Positions 1 through 12,174 of a stretch of 64,000 nt of DNA are shown in pieces (the stretch's first letter is position 1; every line of letters begins with the position of its first letter). The stretch lies in assembly GCA_038496445.1 (NCBI GenBank), contig JALMLS010000531.1:124001-188000 (forward strand), in the 5' to 3' direction. The position numbers and the translations under genes are program-made. The notes under the pieces are model-generated. The model was not told the DNA's origin. It saw nothing but the letters and a program-made list of their open reading frames with translations, and searched no databases. This DNA comes from Trichosphaerium sp. ATCC 40318 (Eukaryota; Discosea; Flabellinia; Trichosidae).

Positions 1-1729
1 AAGCAGTAAGTGAAGTACCTCCATTATGTATTAACTAATAACATGATTTAGCCTGTACCAAAATCATCGGCTCCTGCTACTCCTGGAACCTTTAAAGTAC
101 AGCTTAGAGCCACGCCAAACGCTGCTGTACGTAAAAACCCACCTAAAGCCAATGTACCTTCTTGGGTTGCCAAGAAAGGAGCATGTGGCTTAAAGAAGCG
201 AAACTTTAAAGGACCACCAGTCAACCGCTTTGGAAAAGGCGCTAAGAAAGGTTGGGGTGGTAAGAAGCGCCCATTGAAGGCGGGTAGATATGGAAAGAAG
301 AGAGGACCAGGTCCTTATAAGAAAGGTTTTGCTAAATTCCGCGCTGGAAAAAAGAAGCAGTTGAATAGATTTGGTCAGCCAAAGGCTCCACCACCTTGGG
401 CAAAACGACCTGTTAAGCGACCTCCAAAGAAGAACAATGGAGGCGCAAGGGTGCCACTAAGTGGCTTGCGTCCGGTCAGACCGAACAAACCAGCTCCTAC
501 ATCGCCTAGGAGTAGAAATCAAAAAGCTACTCCTGAATTTTCGGCCAGCGTAAACGCTGGTGTACCTGCACCAAATCCTGCTGTAGAAGGGCTTAATAAG
601 CCAGTAGTAGTTAGTACAACATCTAAAGGTGTTGATTTATCGAATGAGGATATGATAGAACCTACTACGAGCACAACACCTACAATACCTAAGAAAAGGT
701 TCTTGGGGAAGCTTAGACAGTCTGTTACAACGTCACAAGCAGCACAAGCTGAAGAAGCTTCAGGCGGTTCTGATGTTGCAGGACAGATGTCTTCTTTGGC
801 TAAAGCTGGCACTCCGGCACCTAGTGCTACAGTGAACTGGGATGAGGATGAGAGTTATAGCGACTTGCAGAAACAAGAAGAGGAAGCAGATAGGAAACGT
901 ATGGGCGGTTTGAATGCTGATAAGATGGCTATCATCGCTGAGATGCAAAGAGCTGGTGAAATTGAGCTTAAAGATGCTTCAGACGATGAACATAATTGGT
1001 CTGGAGATGAGAAAGATGATACGGCTGTAAATAGAGGTATGCGAAGCAAATGTTTTTTGTTCAGATCTTTTGACGATGTTTTTTTTCTTGGATTATTCTT
1101 TATTGTTTTTTTTCCGTTTCTGTTGCTCAAGTTTTTGTTCTTAGATGACGATAAAGTTGGGTTAAAGGATGTTGCTAACAGGATAAAGAATATCAAAATT
1201 AGTAATCCATTGGGTAAAGAGCAGTATCATGAGCACACTGGTATGTGAACACTCAATTTTTTTCTTTGCTTTCGTTAGTTGTAAGTTTTAATGATTTGAC
1301 ATTTTGTTTGTTTTAGATGCTGAGCTTCAAGAAATGACGTTAATGCAACTCCTAAAAGTTGCTAAACATCTAAAGATATCGACTGATACAATGGAGGATA
1401 AAGTGACTATTATAGGCGCTATATCAAAGAGACAAGCTGAAATCGCTGCTGAAGAGCAAGGACAAGGTGGAGGTGAAACAATAGAAGTGAAGAAGAAGCG
1501 TAGACTTTCTGCTAGATTGAATCGTATGTCCTTACTTTTTTTTTTGGGTTTTTGTTTATGTTGTAACTTCTTCATAGCTAAGAATGTATTTTCTCAAAAA
1601 GCTCAGCCTCAAAGTAATAATACACCTCAACCTTCTAGTACAAGTGAGAGTCCTACTCATGGTCATAAGAAAAAGAAGAAAAAGTGGACTAATAGTATAA
1701 AGAAGTTGAGCAAAGTCAACAAAAAGTAA
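1..1729 (+). CDS. Lys-rich protein with C-terminal SAP/Rho-N-like helix pair (5' partial)
   Basis: The gene enters from the left edge: bases 1-5 are exon, followed by an intron at 6-51 (GTAAGT to TAG, with a ctaat branch-like site). Further introns are 1037-1144, 1241-1316 and 1524-1577; all keep the frame, which stops at 1727-1729. The first half is extremely basic and rich in Gly, Pro and Lys (KKRGPGPYKKG-type runs); the middle is acidic and Ser/Thr-rich. Near the C-terminus LQEMTLMQLLKVAKHLKI followed by a second helix resembles a SAP or Rho-N nucleic-acid-binding helix pair. The end is again Lys-rich (HGHKKKKKKW). Composition suggests a nuclear or nucleic-acid-associated protein, but I do not recognise the family. 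The true N-terminus lies outside the window. Confidence 0.75.
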
Positions 1730-2057
1730 GATTAAAGTTAAAAAAACTTTATCCTTACCCCAATAAAAAAATGTACCATAATTTAAATCACGTTAAACAA
1801 GACCTATCGTGGGTCACCAATAGCTCTTAAGCACGACATTAGTGGTAACTCACAGTTCCTAAAGCTAGCTTCATTCTATTGCATTTTCCAGTTTTTTTGT
1901 GTCAATAAATGCCAAAGTCTAAAATAGTCACGTGTTTTAGTAAAACGCACTAGCGTACGTAAAGCAACTACTGCAAAAGTAATTTTACCTGTGTCGTGTT
2001 GTCTAGACTTGGTAAAGAACCATAAATTAGATTAAACAAGCGAGTTTCCATTTACCG
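1730..2057. other. intergenic spacer
   Basis: No exon-like reading frame and no RNA gene recognised. It should hold the terminator of the upstream gene and the promoter of the signal-peptide gene that follows. A CACGTG palindrome lies at 1929-1934. Confidence 0.5.
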
Positions 2058-5000
2058 ATGTGGTATCAAATATTCTTTTTGCTGTGTTTCTTTGTAGGTA
2101 CGGCGTAGTAAGTTTAGGTTTTTATGGAACCAATTAACGCTTTGCTAAAGTAGCCTCACTACAATTTGACGCGCCATTATTTAATCGTTATCACGAATCT
2201 AGTGGTTTATTTACTGGTGCTGCTTCGCTCACAGAACCACACATATCTGTGGGAACGATTGGTGGCGAGATTATGTATGCCTACGCAATAGAAGGTAACC
2301 TAGATATCTTTTACTGTGATTAAATAACTTGTTTTTTTAGAACCCTTGAATGTCATACCGTCTAAAGTGTATATCGCTGTTGCAACTCCAACAGGTAAGA
2401 AATGTAGCCTTTGGTACAGTTTTAAAAGACTGGACACTTTTTTTTTTGTTTTAAAAGCACGTGCTTCTTTGTTAAAAGTCAACAATTTCTAAGGTTAGCG
2501 CGTATTTGACCTGACAAACAGAAATAATTATCAAGCAAATGACTGTTAAAATTACCATTGTCCATGCACTATTAATACCGAATTTTACTCAATTTAGAGT
2601 TCTTCAATAGCAACGTTACACTATTGAGTATTGAAGGTGCCAAAAATCCCTACGTAGCTCCTTTCGTGGATGAGCTTATTGTGTTCTATGAAAGTAATAG
2701 TAGCCTCCAAGCTAATGTTTTCACAATGGTTAATGACAAGGTAAGTGTTTTTATTGCCCTCAATATTGTTAATACTGATATCCTTCTTTGTTATAGCTTG
2801 AATACTCAGGTGTTACATTAGTATTTGAAGAGAAACCTATTACTGAAAAAGCATTTCCAGAAAGTGGTAAAACAAAAAAAATACGCCAACAATATTGACA
2901 CGTACTTTTTTTAGGTGGTGCATTTGAGATATGGCAATATGCAAATCCGCTTTTGCCAGACAATCCTAGAAGCTTCTTTTTTTCGTTCATTGCTACTAGT
3001 TCAATAACACAACAGAAAAATGGTAAGACAGAAGCAAACTTGACGATCTTGTTTATTTACACACATAGTTATTGATCCTCCTCATAACTTTACGAGTCTA
3101 CAAACTGTCCCTCAATTTGAACGTCTTGGATTGAACTGTTTCTTAACAGCAACATTTACTGACGTCAATGGCGATATAACTTTTACTCTTGGTGATCCTG
3201 AACAAGTAAGTACACTTAGAAAATAGTGTTACTATTTCTTGTTTCTTTCTTATTTTTTTCCTTCTTCTAGATCACAACGCCTGACACAAAGAACGTCACT
3301 GTTGGCTCAATAACTTTAAAGTTTATCGTTACAGCTATTAATACAGAAAGAAAAGAGTTGCTTCTTGGTGTTGTAGATACTAATGAAAGGATAACGTTGT
3401 ATCAGTTCGATTATACAGATGTTTGTTCGACAATGAATATAAGCAACTTGATACAATTTTCTGGACAACCGTTACAACTCACAACAGGGAGCGGTACTGT
3501 TCAGATACTTAGAATACTATCTGCTGGCTTAGTATATCCGAGTGTTGCATTCACCATAATAACAAATGATGGGGATGAGACTGTGTTTACAGCATATGTA
3601 CGACTACCTTTTCTTTATTACTTTTTTTCCCCTCTGTATCAATCTCGTTAACAAAAATACACAAACAGTTTGGGGGTTACCAAACTAGTATTCTTTTTAT
3701 TTACGAACTTGAATTGATCATGATAATCAAACGCACAATAATGTCCATACTAACGATATGAACAATGCTATAGGGAGATGGTGCTATTATTGGCCAAGAA
3801 GAAAAGTACCTTCAAAGCGACACACCACTAATACTTGAAGCAGTTTGGGATAACCAAAATAACCGCACTATTGTATGTGAAATTAAAGATATAATTACTA
3901 AACACATAGTTTTAGGTAGTAACACAATCATCTTCCAACTCACAAATTATGTTCCATGAGCCCGTTCCCCTTATTCCTCCACCAACCACTATGCCTTCAA
4001 CATCTCCGCCAATTTCGATACCATCCACCATCAGCCCGAGTGAGCCATCAATTACTCCTACCGAAGCACTACCACCAAGTATATTTCCAAGAGTAAGAAG
4101 ATTTGCTTTAAACAAAAAAATCTTTTAAAATACTAAATTCTTGTTAACAAACATGGCTTAGATTAAGCCACGTGTTGATTGTGTTGAGAAAATAAATGAT
4201 ACAAGCTTCGTAGCAATACTTGGATGGGAAACACCAGTACGTGATTAAAGATAAAAAAAATCCTCAAAAATCACGTGATATAGTATCTCAAGATGATATT
4301 TTTTTATCCTTAAAGTAACGTATCTAATGCTTGTTAAAGGAGTCATTTATTGAAGTCACTAACGGAGCAAATAATAGATGGTCAAGACCATTGGAACCCA
4401 AACCAATGGTGATGTTTAATCCAACTCCTGGATTCTATCCTAGCCCTGGTTTGTTTCGTTTTGAGTTTGATGGTATCACCACATCTTGGATTCTTGGCAG
4501 TGGCACAGTACCTTTCAAAGGAAACGATCCTAGAACAGAATGCATAAAAAACGGCAAACTTTAACTTTATTCTCAGTTTTTTCTGATTTTGTTGATTATT
4601 TCTTAGAGGCTTCGCTTGCTATGACTGTTTCAAACCCGTTCCCTTTATCTGATAGCACCATAAGCGATATTTCTTTGGAACTATCAAAATCATTGGGTGT
4701 AGATATAGCAAACTTAAACGTAGCACAAACGGAAGATCAAGGAAAACGTCAGACAAGCACAACAGTAACAGTAACAATTACAGGTTTAGTAATTGTTTTG
4801 AAAAATAATATTTACCATGACCACTAGATAATGGAGGTGTTGAGCCTACAGACATAGTTATAGATTTCCTTGGTAATGACGAAATAGTCCAGACAACAGT
4901 AAAGAATCTTAATGACAACAATCAAATACAAGTCGAGGTACAAAACCATCAACAAAAAAAGAGTTCCTTCAGCAAAAAATCAATTAATGAGACTATAGGG

Positions 5001-5142
5001 TATACAAACGCCAGAACCACCTACCCTTACACAATCTACGGATAGAACAATAGAAACTAGTGGACAAATACCAAAAACATTATCACTACTCCTAATTTTG
5101 GGTTCGAGTTTGTTTTTGTCTTTCAGTTTGTTTTTTGGCTAA
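2058..5142 (+). CDS. Secreted, probably GPI- or TM-anchored surface protein with Thr/Pro/Ser linker
   Basis: ATG at 2058 opens a signal peptide (MWYQIFFLLCFFVAS) interrupted by an intron at 2098-2153. About thirteen introns follow (for example 2295-2340, 2395-2597 and the GC-AG intron 4554-4606), and the spliced frame stops at 5140-5142. The ectodomain looks beta-rich. A Pro/Thr/Ser linker (exon around 3918-4090) leads to a module with PRVDCVEKINDTSFVAILGW. This resembles the repeated cell-surface module with consensus V-x-C-V..N-D-G-T-[FY].A..G-[YW] seen in bacterial and protist surface proteins. The C-terminus is a short hydrophobic tail (SLLLILGSSLFLSFSLFFG) after Ser/Gly, typical of a GPI signal or a terminal membrane anchor. 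Inferred role: adhesion or cell coat. No enzymatic motif seen. Confidence 0.72.
4554..4606 (+). other. GC-AG intron
   Basis: Donor is GGCAAAC, acceptor TTCTTAG. No GT donor lies near enough to keep the frame; GC splicing joins an exon ending TECIKN to one starting with Glu-Ala-Ser-Leu in frame. Confidence 0.65.
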
Positions 5143-6520
5143 CATTAGTTTTCATAGGTACTTTGTATTTATACCTTCAATTCAATTTTAAAATATAGCA
5201 AAAACAATTATTTAAAGTCTACCATGCACTTATCACGAAAAAAATACACCACTTGTACCAAATAAATCGTTGATACAAACAAACAACTTGAAGATTCTGG
5301 ATTACACTTTAAAGTTCGGTTAATAATAAACGCGCAATGTTGTAATACTAAAGATTATTTCAAAGATTGAGAAAAAAGTGAAACAACATAAGCCTCAGAC
5401 CATCTGAAAGCATTGATCAATTAGCACACTTTATACATGTCACTGGTTTTATGATTTAAAATCAAAGTATACTCTTTCTTTTTGATTGATTTCAGAAAAT
5501 TCTCGTGACTGCCATATTAAAAAAAAACAAAAAAAAGAGGGATCATCACTTGCAACGGAATGTCGGTACTTGAGGTCCGTTTTCCGGTAGTAGGTTTTGT
5601 AACGCACCCGTTGCAGAGTAATTTTGAAGCCTTCCCTTGGCGACTGCGGAGTATACAGACCCCACGGCTGTCATAGCTATTTTGCAATGTACTCAGACCT
5701 CTTGCCGTTTGCACAATTGCAATCCTTCTACTAGCAGGAATGCCGTCCTGTTGGCGGTTGTTGAATTGAGTTATGCTTTAACCAGCTATACCCATGTTCC
5801 CCACTAGCAAATAAAATCGAAAATGCTTTTATTGTTGGATATTTTGATCAAAAGTAAATTGTGGTATTCCATATTTTGCTTAAAAAACAATCAAATAGCG
5901 TCCAAACGGTACTACAGACACTCATGGAGCGTTTTGAGACTAGTACAAGCAAGTCGAAACCACATTTAATGAGCGTGAAGTATTGAAGTATTCGGAAGAT
6001 CTTCCAAACCTTCTTGAAATTTACTCTACATCTCTATAAATCATCTCAGATAGTTATTGGCGTAACTGCAGGCGTGTTTATAAATCGTTTTAACTTGTCT
6101 ATGGCAACTTAAATCAGTGAAATTTAAGACTTGCGATTTAGCTAAAACGGGCAATTTATTATTGTTGTAAGTATTTACTAGCAGTGTTGATGGCTTACAT
6201 CAACTACACAGTACTAAGGCGTGAAATAGTGAACGCAGTGCAATGTCGATTATGTATAAACTAAACGTCACTATAATACCATGTGATTAGTTCTCTACCA
6301 CGTAAACAATGCTGTGAACGCGTTCAAAAACACGAAGGAATTACACCAACCCCAGATCAGCAGTTTTTCGGCAATTTACAACGCCGTTATTGTTCAAGAG
6401 GGGTTAATTGTACGTTTTACTTGTTGCCTAGCTCTCGCCAAAAACACACGTGAAATTAAAACTGCTGACCGCGGGATTTTTAGACTCCTTTTTTTTTGCA
6501 GAATTTTTCTACTCTACAAA
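5143..6520. other. 1.4 kb spacer without recognised genes
   Basis: AT-rich sequence with short, compositionally odd reading frames only (the longest, antisense around 5517-5714, has no family signature). No tRNA-like cloverleaf, terminal inverted repeat or retroelement motif seen. Confidence 0.45.
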
Positions 6521-6877
6521 ATGCTTGAAGCTGTTGTTAGCTTTTTTCGCCGCCATTTAAGCTCAAAACAACGTGCAACTCGCGTAGTAAAGACACACAA
6601 ATTTAAACGAAGGATACAATTATCTATACGGCGCCCTAGTATGCGAGACCATAAACCTGTACATCAAGTTCAAAGCAAGTGGAGTACATTGAATCTAAAA
6701 CATCACATTAAATGGGCTGACGAGTGTAACAGACCCTTGACAGAGGTTATTTGTGAAGGTTATCCAAGAGCTGAGAAACGCAGCCGAGAAGATCTTTTCA
6801 ATATCTCACAAGAATGGCTAGAGGAGGAAGAAATGCTGTGGAACAGTCAACTAAACCCTTGTCATTCATTCTGTTGA
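6521..6877 (+). CDS. Small basic hypothetical protein
   Basis: Intronless 118-residue frame starting at the ATG at 6521 (MLEAVVSFFRRHLSSKQR) and stopping at 6875-6877. The N-terminal two thirds are Arg/Lys/His-rich, followed by an acidic helix (EEWLEEEEMLW-like). The open frame continues upstream to 6314 without an ATG, so this start is chosen as the first Met. No family recognised. Coding status rests only on frame length and composition. Confidence 0.4.
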   Translation: MLEAVVSFFRRHLSSKQRATRVVKTHKFKRRIQLSIRRPSMRDHKPVHQVQSKWSTLNLKHHIKWADECNRPLTEVICEGYPRAEKRSREDLFNISQEWLEEEEMLWNSQLNPCHSFC

Positions 6878-7098
6878 GTTTGTCAACGACAAACCACTAT
6901 TTACAACATTCAAGTTTAGCCAGTCTCATATCATTCATTACCAGTGTTCCTTGTCAAGCGACTGCCTTTTGCACTATTCATAATAAAAGACTTCAACTAC
7001 GCGCAAAAAGCATTTAACTAGTAGTAATGTTTTGTTTTATTGTACAATTTGAGAGGACGAATACACTGAGTGCAGTGGTAGTGAAAAAAATTCTAGTC

Positions 7099-8536
7099 TC
7101 AACGATGATGAGAAGAGAATGCTGCTTGAAACTTATCATAAAAAATAGCTACATTTTTAGCACCATTTACATCACCTTCCTTTAGTTTCTTGTTGAACAA
7201 GTACTTTGAGTTCTCCCATCGTTCATATAAGTACTTTGTTATCATATACCTCTTATACTCTGCTTGTGTGCCTCCTGCACGGAATGGAGCTATAGTAGGC
7301 GGAGCTGGCCTTCAAGAAAGATCAGAAATTAAAATATCGCAGAAAATTCATTTTTTTTAGAATCGTACATTTGTAAGTCACCCACAAGCTCTCTTGCTTT
7401 GTTGAGCATATCCAAATCTATCCATACGTTTAGGAAGAAAAATAACAAAGACTAAAGCCACAAAGAAACAGGTACATACCATCATCACCAACTCGTGTTG
7501 AAAATCGTCCGCGTCTACCTGAAGAAGCTCTTTGCTGCATTTCTTGTATAACACGGACATAATTAGATGGTACTAAACCTGTTCTACCAGATAAATAGCC
7601 GATCCACCAATCCTAAAACATGAGATTAACAAACTGAGTAAAGTAAGAATAAAAATCGAAGATTCTTTGCGGAATCATTTTTTCTACAACTGAACGGCAC
7701 GTAAAAATACTGGGTGGGTTTTAAAATAATAGGTTTCAACTCCTATGCAGTATTAAAAATGCTCACCCCGGGTTTATCGATGATAGATATGATATCTCCT
7801 TTCTTAAACGAAAGATCATCTGCTTGACCTCCTTGGAAGCTATGAAGCGCTTGAGCCTTACATAATATGGAATCCTTTAACCAGTCTGGCTCAGCTGGAG
7901 CTGCAACCTTTCTTTTAGTCAATTTGGCTCCCTATAAAGTGTCAAAAAAGTGAGTAATTCTGATACCAAAAGATTTACGTGTCAGTACAAAAAAATATTA
8001 TGAAATGGGTATTATTTGTTAGCGTGTTAACAACGCGCAGTACCTTAGGCGCAGCAGGTAGGCTGTTTAGCTCTTGTTTCAATTTAGCTTGCTGTCTCTG
8101 TGCTTCAGCTATTTGTTGTCTTATTTGCTCATTTGCTGATTCTAGTTGTGAGTGTTGTTGTGAGCCACCTATTGACATTAGTACAGCTGGTTTGTTTATG
8201 TCGTTCACAATTGTGTGAAAATGTACCTGATCCTCCTGACGCTGCGTCCTTCATTTGTTTCTATGTTTCTGTAAGGATAGAACGGTACAGCGTGCGCAAG
8301 CGCAAAGCTTGATAAAAAAACCAACTTACTTGTAAAGCTTTGCCTGTCGCGGACTCGTCAGCTACTTGTTGTAAAGTGTCAGCTAATTGTTTCTTCAGTG
8401 CTTGAATTTCTCTTTTTACTGTGTTATTATTGTTTTGGATGATGGGTAATCGCCGTGAGTCCTCTCTGAGCTGTCTAACGACTGTTATGCTGATAATCGC
8501 AAGTAGCAAGACTTACCGAACGTAGGGAGTCTCCAT
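7099..8536 (-). CDS. Coiled-coil / SH3-domain protein
   Basis: Reading the minus strand, ATG is at 8536 (METPYV) and the stop at 7099-7101, with seven or eight exons giving about 295 residues. The N-terminal half is charged and Gln-rich (VKREIQALKKQLADTLQQV, then EQIRQQIAEAQRQQAKLKQEL) and should form coiled coil. An SH3 domain follows, with ALHSF, DDLSFKKGD, DWWIGYLSGRTGLVPSNYV. All hallmark residues of the ligand groove are present: ALxxF, the paired Trp, G-x-x-P and the final NYV. An intron starting GTGAGC interrupts the SH3 just before DWW. The C-terminal tail (YKRYMITKYLYERWENSKYLF) is basic-aromatic and unassigned. Likely an adaptor for Pro-rich partners, for example in actin or endocytic assemblies; this role is inferred from domain type only. 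Confidence 0.8.
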
Positions 8537-8658
8537 CACGCTATTTTAAATAAATTCAGGCTATACAATGCGTAATGGGTACAGAAAAATGAAAATGTGA
8601 AAGCCACTTAGTTTAAGTTGGCTCGGTCAGCAGTTCAAAGTGATTATACAATAAGACG

Positions 8659-9578
8659 ATGAAAGCAAGTGTAAAAGCGTCAAAAGCTTCAAAAGCTTCA
8701 CAAAACGTGTTTTGCTGCTCTCTTTCGGGTATACTCAGTATGGCTGCCTACAAAACGTTTACTACGCGTGTGTGCGCTTTAAGCGTAGGATACTCTGGTA
8801 TAACGTACAATACAATGCTTTCAGTTTTAGTGGATTCCTCACCAGTAACAGGTGCTTAATTTCGCATTTACCCGTCTTAATGCTTACTGGGGCGTGTATT
8901 TACGTATCTTAGCGCCAAAAGTGACTGTATTTGAAATTAAAGAAGATGCAGACCCAACACAGCGCATGTGGTACAAACGGTTCAAATTGTAGCATGTCAT
9001 TTAATTTTTAAACTCGTAGGATACTGGAATACCGTGGTAACTCGCTGATGCGACGAACGCTTGAATGCAACTGTGAAAACATAATAAGAACAAAAGTTAC
9101 GTCAAATATCATCCCATCACTCAGCACCCTCGGATACAGGTACGTTTATCCAACACGTACAGCACTGTGACACCTACAAGGTTAGAACATAAGTATGCTG
9201 AACGGCGCACGCAATATACACTTGAAGCAGACACGAAACCAGGCGAAAAACGTCACATGTATCATATAGAAGTAGCCCAACCATTAGAAGGCTCAACCAA
9301 AGCAGCAAATGCCAACGGAAAACCACCACATCTGTACGAAAATATTTAATTTTTTAATGTGATTTTTGACACTTCTATTCTTTAAGACGCGTTACTTTGT
9401 TTTGTCACTGCAAAGAAGACGAAATAGCGTCAGTGTCTAAAAACTTACACAAATTCAGAAGGCGATTTACACCGTACGTATTGTGCATTTGGTTTGGCAA
9501 GATCTACAATACAAAAACCTAATCATTGTTTTTTGCAGGTTAATCGAGTTTAAAAAACAGAAACGCACTGTTGCATAA
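8659..9578 (+). CDS. MED18: Mediator complex subunit 18 (MED18-like)
   Basis: Six small exons join in frame: 8659-8784, 8852-8970, 9020-9139, 9181-9333, 9387-9473 and 9539-9578. The spliced protein follows the MED18 layout. Near the N-terminus SLSGIL..AAYKTFTTRVCAL matches the strand-plus-helix start of the family. Then come MWILEYRGNS, a CENIIRTKVTSNI strand-helix, and the conserved LGYRLEHKYAERR (family: lGyr.ehEfv.kG). The C-terminus LHKFRRRFTPLIEFKK corresponds to the family ending F-A-E-x-L-x-P-L-V-x-L-E-K. MED18 belongs to the Mediator head and contacts RNA polymerase II. An earlier in-frame stop at 9347-9349 would be used if the 9334-9386 intron were retained; splicing it restores the conserved end. 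Identification is from memory of the family, with no alignment run. Confidence 0.68.
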
Positions 9579-9794
9579 CACGAACTCATTCAAAAACAAT
9601 GTACAAAGAAAACCATAAAAAGAATGAAAAATTACACCTTCAGCGATATCTTTAACTTGTTGTTGCACGTGATAATTTAAGTACCCGTAATAAAATAAGT
9701 GATGTCAGTACGTATGTGTACCCTTACGCGTTTATCATAAGCTTTGAAGAAGTCCTTGCTATTCTCATAAAAAATAAAGACTAATAGTGTAACC

Positions 9795-10298
9795 ATGAAC
9801 GTCATATTTCTCGACATTGATGGTGTGCTGGTTCTGAAGAGAGGCAAATTCGAACCGAAATGTTTGCGGTACTTGAAAAAGATTGCAACCGTTACAAAAG
9901 CCAAAGTCGTTCTAAGCTCATCTTGGCGGTGCGTCTTCAGCAACTGAGCACTAATTGTAACGATTGGATAGTTTGTTTCCTGATTCTGTACGACAAGTGC
10001 GCGAGCAGTTACAACAACACGCAGGCACTGAGATTGTCGGTCTAACACCTAGCAGTGCCAATGGTTTGGACAGAGCGAAAGAAATATTACAATGGCTCTC
10101 CGAGAATAGACGTGATGCACCATTGCTCGAACGCACATTAAAATGGGTTCGTAGTTTGTTTTAGTGCCCACTAAGAGTTTCAACCAGGTTGCGCTTGATG
10201 ATGCGTATTTGGGCTATAATAAGGAAGTAAAAGAACATTTCGTACATGTTGATGCCACTACAGGTCTTACTGCGGAAGATGCAGATAAAGTACTATAA
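9795..10298 (+). CDS. Small HAD-fold protein (HAD_SAK-type)
   Basis: Three exons (9795-9928, 9972-10146, 10188-10298) give 139 residues. The start MNVIFLDIDGVLV carries HAD motif I (D-x-D-G-V), followed by VVLSSSWR (motif II Ser region) and, in the last exon, VALDDAYLG (acidic motif IV). The pattern DxDGV / SSSWR / (L/I)DD / HFV..D...GLT matches the compact HAD domains often annotated as 'HAD domain in Swiss Army Knife RNA repair proteins'. Substrate cannot be read from sequence; a phosphatase or nucleotidase reaction is family-level inference. The second intron uses the rare donor GTTCGT after a TGG codon, a donor also found in the RhoGEF gene and in RPC6. Confidence 0.75.
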
Positions 10299-10454
10299 CC
10301 TCGTGGTGCTTGCTCTAACCGTTTTCTAGGCCATAGCAATACTTTCTTTGTGACTTTAATTGTAAAACTTATAAATTGTGTTTGTGGCGCATAAACTTGT
10401 TATGTAGTGACTAATTCTGGTGTTTTTATCGTTATTGGTAAATATTGAACCAAG

Positions 10455-10701
10455 CTGGACTAACTTCTTCAACGCAAGTAATTTTTAGGCATAATCTTAT
10501 TCATCTTTTACAGCGCGAGTGGGGAAACATGTTTTTGCGCGTTACCAACAGGAGGTTAGTGGCGCCACGCACAAAAACGATGTGCCCAACCCGTACTTCA
10601 GTGCGGTCATTCTTACGGGTAGCTGGCAAGGTACGCAGTCTATTAGTCAAGAACTAATGATTATTGTCAAAACAAACGATAAAACAGTACCAGACCCCTA
10701 A
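10455..10701 (+). CDS. Hypothetical coding fragment, start not found
   Basis: After a possible acceptor at 10454, Trp-Thr-Asn-Phe-Phe-Asn reads into a 36-nt intron (10478-10513), then a plausible protein end (HKNDVPNPYFSAVILTGSWQ) stopping at 10699-10701. No in-frame ATG or convincing 5' exon lies between it and the HAD gene. It could be the last exons of a gene whose first exon I missed, or a decayed fragment. No family recognised. Confidence 0.28.
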
Positions 10702-10758
10702 TGAAAGCTATAGAATAAAATTAGACGCTTAGATTGGCGTTATAAGGATGAAGAGAAC

Positions 10759-11805
10759 ATGTACATGCAAGGAGAGTATGAAGGCGACTACAACGAAGAG
10801 GAACAGCGCCACGGTAAAGGTTACATGAAGTGGGAAGATGGTTCTTGCTATGTTGGATCATGGTTCGAAGATTCTATGACAGGGAGCGGTATTCTTCGCT
10901 GGCCTTCGGGTTCAGTGTACACAGGAGAATTTTTGGAAGGTTTGAGAGTTGGTAAGGGAACATTTGTAGATGCCAAGGGCAATCGCTATCAAGGCATGTG
11001 GGAACACGATTTTATGCACGGACCAGACGCAATATTTACCAAACCAAACGGCGAGATTTACAGAGGACCATACGCAGATGGCGTAATGGAAGGAGAAGCA
11101 ACGTATGAGTATCCTACAGGCCGCATAATTCACGGTCTTTGGGACGACGGCAAATTAGTCAAAACGCGTTACATTACGTTTGCTAATGGCAAAAAAGTTA
11201 AATGGAGTGAATACTTAAAGGAAAAGAAGCAATATGATGATGCACCAGAGGTTTCAGAAGACGAACCTGGCCAATGGAAGAAGCACTTTTTCCGTCAATT
11301 GAACGGAGTCTACAGGGCTCGTTTAATAGACGTTTATCCAAAATATATGAGAAGCGCAGAAAGCAACCGCCAAAGGAAACCATCGAAGAACGAACGTATA
11401 TTGAGTGCAATGCACAAGGAAACAGTGAATCGCCATTCAGACGAGCTATGGAGTTTCTACAAGAAGCCAGAGGATGTAGGTCCAAACGAAGGGCCACAAG
11501 CATCTATGGATGGTGTACCTCCTGGCATGCCAGAGGGACCAAATTCTCGACCTGGTATGCCTGAAGATTTGCCTGACGGCATGCCACGCATGAGTGCTGA
11601 CACACCTGTCACGCAAGAAATGCAGATGAAGTTATTGGAGACTCTTGGTGATCCAGAAAAGGTCAAACAATTGCAAGGCATGTTGATTGACTCAGTCCGT
11701 ACGTACCTTAAAAGTTTAGCCTGTTTTTGGGAGTTTTTTTTTTGGCCACTTTTGATTTTATTTTGTTGACGTGTATGTTTAGCTGAATTGAAAGGAAAGA
11801 TTTAG
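10759..11805 (+). CDS. MORN-repeat protein
   Basis: Exon 1 (10759-11698) starts MYMQGEYEGDYNEEEQRHGK and carries five or six MORN repeats in the first ~150 residues (GKGYMKWEDGSCYVGSW, GSGILRWPSGSVYTGEF, VGKGTFVDAKGNRYQGMW, then two more). A basic helical segment and a Pro/Met/Gly-rich stretch follow. An intron at 11699-11782 leads to a short last exon ending ELKGKI and a stop at 11803-11805; without splicing the frame would run into an unlikely Phe/Leu-rich tail. MORN proteins bind membranes or act as scaffolds, including in cilia and cortical structures. Which applies here cannot be decided. Confidence 0.8.
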
Positions 11806-12174
11806 AAGTGATATGCTATTGTTTGTTTTGAAAGTAACAACGCGTTGAAACTTTACGCTTTGGCTGTGCACTGTGTAGTTTTGTGATGTAAACATCTTTG
11901 TGAATAAAAATTTATTTTGACGGTTCGACGTTAACATAGATAGTACTGCTGAGCGAAGGTTGTTTCTTTTACATGAACATGCGGTAAATTTAGTGGAGTT
12001 TTTGGAATTTATTTATTTTACGCTTCAAGAAGCGTGTGGCGCCAAAAAAAAGCGCTCACATTCGCGGTTAAATAGAGTTGATGCGTTGTAGGCGGTGCTG
12101 GTTACGCTAGCAGCAGTACAATAACTTAACTCATCATTAACTTTCAGAATTCTGTAGACAAAAGCGTCACCGCA
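11806..12174. other. intergenic spacer
   Basis: No exon or RNA gene recognised. Presumed 3' end of the MORN gene and promoter of CNOT4. Confidence 0.5.

Noticed and set aside
5517-5714. Antisense 65-codon frame
   Set aside because: Odd composition, no splice partner and no family signal in a long AT-rich spacer.
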